Origin: Stramenopiles sp. TOSAG23-3
Lineage: Eukaryota > Sar
Direction of reading: 5' to 3'
DNA: 16,821 nucleotides
Assembly: GCA_900128585.1 (NCBI GenBank)
Contig: LT642477.1
Span: 1 to 16,821 of the forward strand
Shown here: piece by piece, positions 16,739-16,821 of the stretch
How the letters are laid out: each line of letters begins with the position of its first letter
How positions within the stretch are numbered: the first letter of the stretch is position 1
Translations under genes and position numbers: made by a program
The notes under the pieces: generated by a model
The model's input: the letters and a program-made list of their open reading frames with translations, nothing else
Databases searched by the model: none
Told to the model about the DNA's origin: nothing

Positions 16739-16821
16739 ATGATGCTCTGGGGAAGAAATGGAAGAACAAGAAAATCACAGCAAGAAATCGACGATGCCCA
16801 ATTTCGAGAAGATTTACACAG
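16739..16821 (+). CDS. Possible 5' end of a plus-strand gene, cut by the window edge
   Basis: Two ATGs open frames that run off the right edge. The one at 16739 gives 27 codons (starting MMLWGRNGRTRKSQQEIDDA). The one at 16758, in another frame, gives 21 codons (starting MEEQENHSKKSTMPNFEKIY). Both look protein-like and the region is less AT-rich than its upstream flank. The sequence does not let me decide between them, or exclude that neither is used. Confidence 0.25.
   Translation, partial: MMLWGRNGRTRKSQQEIDDAQFREDLH

Noticed and set aside
1-16821. Possible CRISPR array, prophage, insertion sequence or retroelement
   Set aside because: No regularly spaced direct repeats, no transposase, integrase or reverse-transcriptase motifs, and no terminal repeats were seen; the repeats present are microsatellites or coding repeats.

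Overview
The window looks like nuclear DNA of a unicellular eukaryote, probably a marine or freshwater protist or alga. Five long, uninterrupted, ATG-initiated reading frames stand in AT-rich, homopolymer- and microsatellite-rich spacers of 0.2-1.1 kb. I see no Shine-Dalgarno sites, operons or prokaryotic gene packing. The proteins are eukaryotic in style: a WW domain, ARM repeats fused to LRR, CHAT and NB-ARC-like modules, and a secreted, apparently GPI-anchored FG-GAP-type propeller on a Thr-rich stalk. I cannot name the lineage; a stramenopile or other microalga is only a guess.

Layout: 1-490 is a long GAA/GAAA purine-strand microsatellite. 1043-2761 (+) is a polytopic membrane protein with an acidic N-terminus. 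It converges on 2942-4060 (-), a basic coiled-coil protein. A ~970 bp AT-rich divergent spacer (4061-5031) leads into the centrepiece at 5032-11277 (+), a 2081-residue ARM-LRR-CHAT-NB-ARC protein. After an 1.1 kb spacer containing an open, GC-richer minus-strand frame comes 12427-14079 (+), a two-TM protein with a Cys-rich outer domain and a cytosolic WW domain. It converges on 14596-16086 (-), a GPI-type cell-surface propeller. The right edge holds an exon-like minus-strand frame and possibly the start of a plus-strand gene.

The main discovery candidate is the 2081-aa protein. A CHAT clan-CD protease-like domain with an apparently intact His/Cys dyad lies directly before a P-loop NTPase with Walker A, Walker B and a CxGNP motif. 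Long ARM and LRR recognition-type regions precede both. The parts resemble an NLR/STAND signalling or cell-death protein, but the usual order is altered: the repeats are N-terminal and the protein stops right after the NTPase.

Short coding-looking fragments with no ATG lie in several spacers (4874-4966, 11328-11756, 14355-14504, 16254-16424). They may be unannotated spliced exons or decayed genes. No functional link among the five main genes can be shown beyond proximity. They do not form an operon.
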